A DNA stretch of 64,000 nt from the NCBI GenBank assembly GCA_026874595.1, contig CM049310.1:21740058-21804057 (forward strand), given 5' to 3'. Shown piece after piece: positions 61,078 through 64,000 of this stretch; within the stretch, counting starts at the first letter, position 1; every line of letters starts with the position of its first letter. The stretch comes from Sipunculus nudus. Taxonomy: Eukaryota > Annelida > Sipuncula > Golfingiida > Sipunculidae. The notes under the pieces are model-generated. The model made no database searches. It saw nothing but the letters and a program-made list of their open reading frames with translations, and was not told the DNA's origin. The translations under genes were made by a program, and so were the position numbers.

Positions 61078-63518
61078 CTAAATGAACTATAGGGCAGTGT
61101 AAAGCAATATCAGAATTTCTTTAATTTAAAATTCCACTTCGTTCAGATGAATTAAAGAGTCTAGGGGTAACCAAACAAATGGTTAATCTTTGTACAATAT
61201 TCAACAGAACCTCCAACTTCAGCAAGCGGCTCACTGGCTCAGTGAAATACACTCGAAACAATCACGGAATACGGGATATCCCTATAAGATAGGCCTATAC
61301 TCTCTCGGATGGAGGAAGTAAATGACTGCCTGTTTGAAAAACTTCAAGCAAATAACTAGTGCCACCTAGTGTCCAGCCTGACCAGCCCATTCAATCAACA
61401 CAACACTTTTGGCATTATATATAGTGTTTTTAATTGCCGATCACCCTGATACTTATTATCAATCATATGTATTATGCTCTGTTAAAACATATTGCAGAAA
61501 CATAAAATGACTAGAAATTGCTGCTTTCGGCACGGTTTGTATTAGAATTTGATCTTAAATCAACTGTATGCCTAATTGAATGATATTAGAGAAAACGTAC
61601 ACAGGGTCTTCCAGCCATTTTTAAACGTAACATTTTTGCAAGTTTCCTTGAATTTGTCGTATATTCTTGTAGAAAACAATTGTAACCTCGTATTCAATCA
61701 ATTATCACATTAAATAATTAGTCCATAGAGTATATAAGCTGACAAACTGGAGATTGTCAGTTTCGTCCGTGCTAATGAGTGTCCGGCTGAATCCACTCTT
61801 GCCTGCACAAGCGGGCTTCCTGCTGCCCTAGAAAGTCATATTTCTCCTCCTTTTACAAGAGAAGCTGCATTAGCGATATTCTGTATAGCACAGCGTTGTT
61901 CTCTTGTCGTCAAACTCCGAATCTCCGATAATCTTCTCTGTTCTGACAGTCATTTTCTCTTTGCCCTATCATGACCATTTTTTTTCAGAGATCACTGCGG
62001 GCGGGCGGTTTTTTTATTTTTAATTTTTTGGTATGTTTCGATAAAAATGACAAATGATTAGGGAAAAGCATGATAAAAACATATTTATTTTGCCAAACAA
62101 GTAAAAGCCCTACATAAAAAGGAAATTGTATGATTTTATCTCCTTGAAAGAAATGTCCGAGCGGTTGCAGCACAAAATTGGTAAGTTTCTATTGAAAATC
62201 AAAATAAAAATTTTTGATGCGGGGTTTAAAATTGATGCGGGCGGTGCCTGAGAACCATACCTTTTATTTTTTTGGCCTTATACATGTACTACATTACCAT
62301 CTGTTAAATTCCACTTCCTCATCGCATGTATTTATACTCTATCTAACCATGACGCCAGCGTACCAGAATAATCTAGTATACTTCTCACTTGTACCTTATA
62401 GATCTTAGGACTGATGTCAAACAAACAAACCTGTCACATCTCCGAGTTTCATGGCGTGAAAGAGATTACAGTAACAGTCCTATATTTCTTAAATCATCAG
62501 TCTTTTTTAACCGTTTAAACAAAGCAACTGACCTGACAGGGTAGTGATAAACAAAATACTCCTTCTAAAGTGATATTTCCAACAAGCGTATAGCGTTAAA
62601 ACATGTCGACCACTATATGGCTATCCTATCCGAAAAATAAATCATAACTTAAACTTGACGCTATACAAATAAAGCACTAATAATCATGTCACAATCAAAA
62701 CACTATTATGCTTATAAAGACTTTTTTTTATTCAGATCTACTTACGTAACCTTAAATATAGCATTTGTTTCAATCTGATATTTAAAGATATTTAAAGAGC
62801 GTATTCAAAGAAATTTTAAATCCAATCAAGGCATGTCTATATTTAGCGGTTTTAAGAAGGGGTTAGGCTATGAGCCGACATCCTGCAACAAACCTCGCCT
62901 CCTTCAAAAGAAGGATTTTATGTGGATAGGAATCTGATGGCACTATCGGTTGAGAGAACATAAGTGGTTTATATACATTACACTTAAGAACCAGCTATGG
63001 TAGTTATTTATTCAACAGCTAGAGGGAACCTGCTGTACAAGAAACATTCACGTTTTCTTCATTTACGTCGCTGACGAAGGTGGAAACCATCAGTTTAGAA
63101 GATCAATGCCGACATTACTGATCCATGCTGACTAACACGGGCATACATCGTACTTCTCGGAACGTTATGTAACATATATCGTTGAAGCTGCACATGCGCA
63201 GGACTGCTCCTATAAACAGTTAAGCTAGATAGGAGTAATATAAAGCGCGGTTTTTTTTCCTAGCAGAATGAATACTGCTAGTATTAAGCCAGCTGTAATG
63301 AACGTGGCGTCGATAAGCCTTCTCTAGTAACATCCATTCATCAACCAATTACTAATAGTCTATTTATCTTTCGAGCGAGTTAAGTTTAGGGGATTTCACA
63401 GGAATGTTTTCCTGAGGATAAAGTCAAAAGAATGTTATCCATATTGAAACTATTTTAACTATAAATCCTAATAACTATTGGTGTAGTGATTTTTTTATAA
63501 TATTTTGATTTGCTATTC
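61078..63518. other. Intergenic DNA, no gene seen
   Basis: AT-rich; short frames at 61985-62408 without known motifs. Confidence 0.45.
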
Positions 63519-63519
63519 C

Positions 63520-63520
<1 letters not shown>

Positions 63521-63554
<34 letters not shown>

Positions 63555-63636
63555 TAATAAAATTAATAATAATAATAATAATTATGACGATAATAATAAT
63601 AATAATAAAAATAATAATAACAACAACAGTAATAAC

Positions 63637-63670
<34 letters not shown>

Positions 63671-63695
63671 TAATAATAATAATAACAGTAATAAC

Positions 63696-63736
<41 letters not shown>

Positions 63737-63758
63737 TATTATTATTATTATTATTATT
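63521..63758. repeat. (AAT)n array with terminal inversion
   Basis: Mostly AAT units with ACAACAGTAATAACAT interruptions repeated twice, ending in (ATT)n so that the last roughly 60 bp can fold back. Confidence 0.95.
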
Positions 63759-64000
63759 TCAGTAAATAATATTGGAGATTTGTTTGCAATTGTAATTTCC
63801 ATACAAGAAAATGCTCCCTGTGATACCTTGAACAGATTAAGGCACAATATTACAGTCACTTAAAAGCAAAACATTTAAAACTATTCTTCTATGCATCGTT
63901 AAGTACGCATTAGGGTTTACTGTTGGTTATTCTGAAAGTATTCAAAGACACATTCTAGAAAACGTTTTCGTCTCATCCTTCAGCGAAACAAGCGGCGATC
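63759..64000. other. Intergenic DNA to window end
   Basis: Nothing recognised. Confidence 0.4.

Noticed and set aside
63563-63859. Poly-Ile/Leu/Tyr frame
   Set aside because: Translation of the (AAT)n array.

Overview
KIND OF SEQUENCE. This is AT-rich, gene-poor eukaryotic DNA, almost certainly from a marine invertebrate and most likely a mollusc. The guess rests on many long (TA)n tracts, two chromoviral-type LTR retrotransposons, tRNA-derived SINEs, poly-G-bearing hAT-like MITEs and dispersed repeat tails of a style I associate with bivalves and gastropods. The species cannot be proved from the sequence. I find no convincing host protein-coding gene. Every recognisable coding stretch belongs to a transposable element, and all of these are broken by stops or frameshifts. 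LAYOUT. About 0.9-5.5 kb: a 4.55-kb element with terminal inverted repeats (TIRs), AACTGAT/ATCAGTT subterminal motifs, a minisatellite and no recognisable transposase. About 8.2-8.6 kb: a compound TA/TG repeat. 8,707-18,922: a minus-strand Ty3/gypsy element ('element 1'). Its domain order is Gag-PR-IN-RT-RH, that is, integrase before reverse transcriptase, as in the Gmr1 group. It carries an internal 3,671-bp tandem duplication with a truncated third LTR. About 18.9-19.1 kb: a tRNA-derived SINE. 20,452-24,080: a 1.8-kb non-coding tandem duplication ending in a poly-G MITE. 30.46-30.73 kb: a tandem repeat carrying ACGTCA motifs. 32,314-42,438: a second minus-strand Ty3/gypsy element ('element 2') with the usual PR-RT-RH-IN order, set between two (TA)n tracts. 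51.7-51.9 kb: another tRNA-like SINE. 53,102-53,552: a pogo/Tigger-like MITE inside (TA)n. 56,186-58,129: a second foldback-type element. 60,826-61,070: an hAT-like MITE. 63.5-63.76 kb: an (AAT)n array. HOW THE PARTS FIT. Element 2 has a Gag with an N-terminal RRM-like fold and a PNMA-like capsid, then a CCHC knuckle. It then has a textbook -1 frameshift signal: slippery A AAA AAC, a stop codon at once, a 9-nt spacer and a perfect 9-bp hairpin leading into protease. The 3' end of its pol is split by a 1.88-kb foldback-type element flanked by a 6-bp target duplication. The arms of that insert are arrays of a perfect 20-bp palindrome, and its core carries a decayed LINE fragment. The order of events is: (TA)n tract, element 2 insertion, foldback insertion. 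In element 1 the outer LTRs differ from each other far more than the two internal copies do. The duplication also carries the same frameshifts in both copies, so it arose after the element had died. MOST NOTABLE. The integrase-first gypsy element, the frameshift cassette and RRM-Gag of element 2, and three TIR elements whose ends are built of short palindromic or inverted motif arrays.
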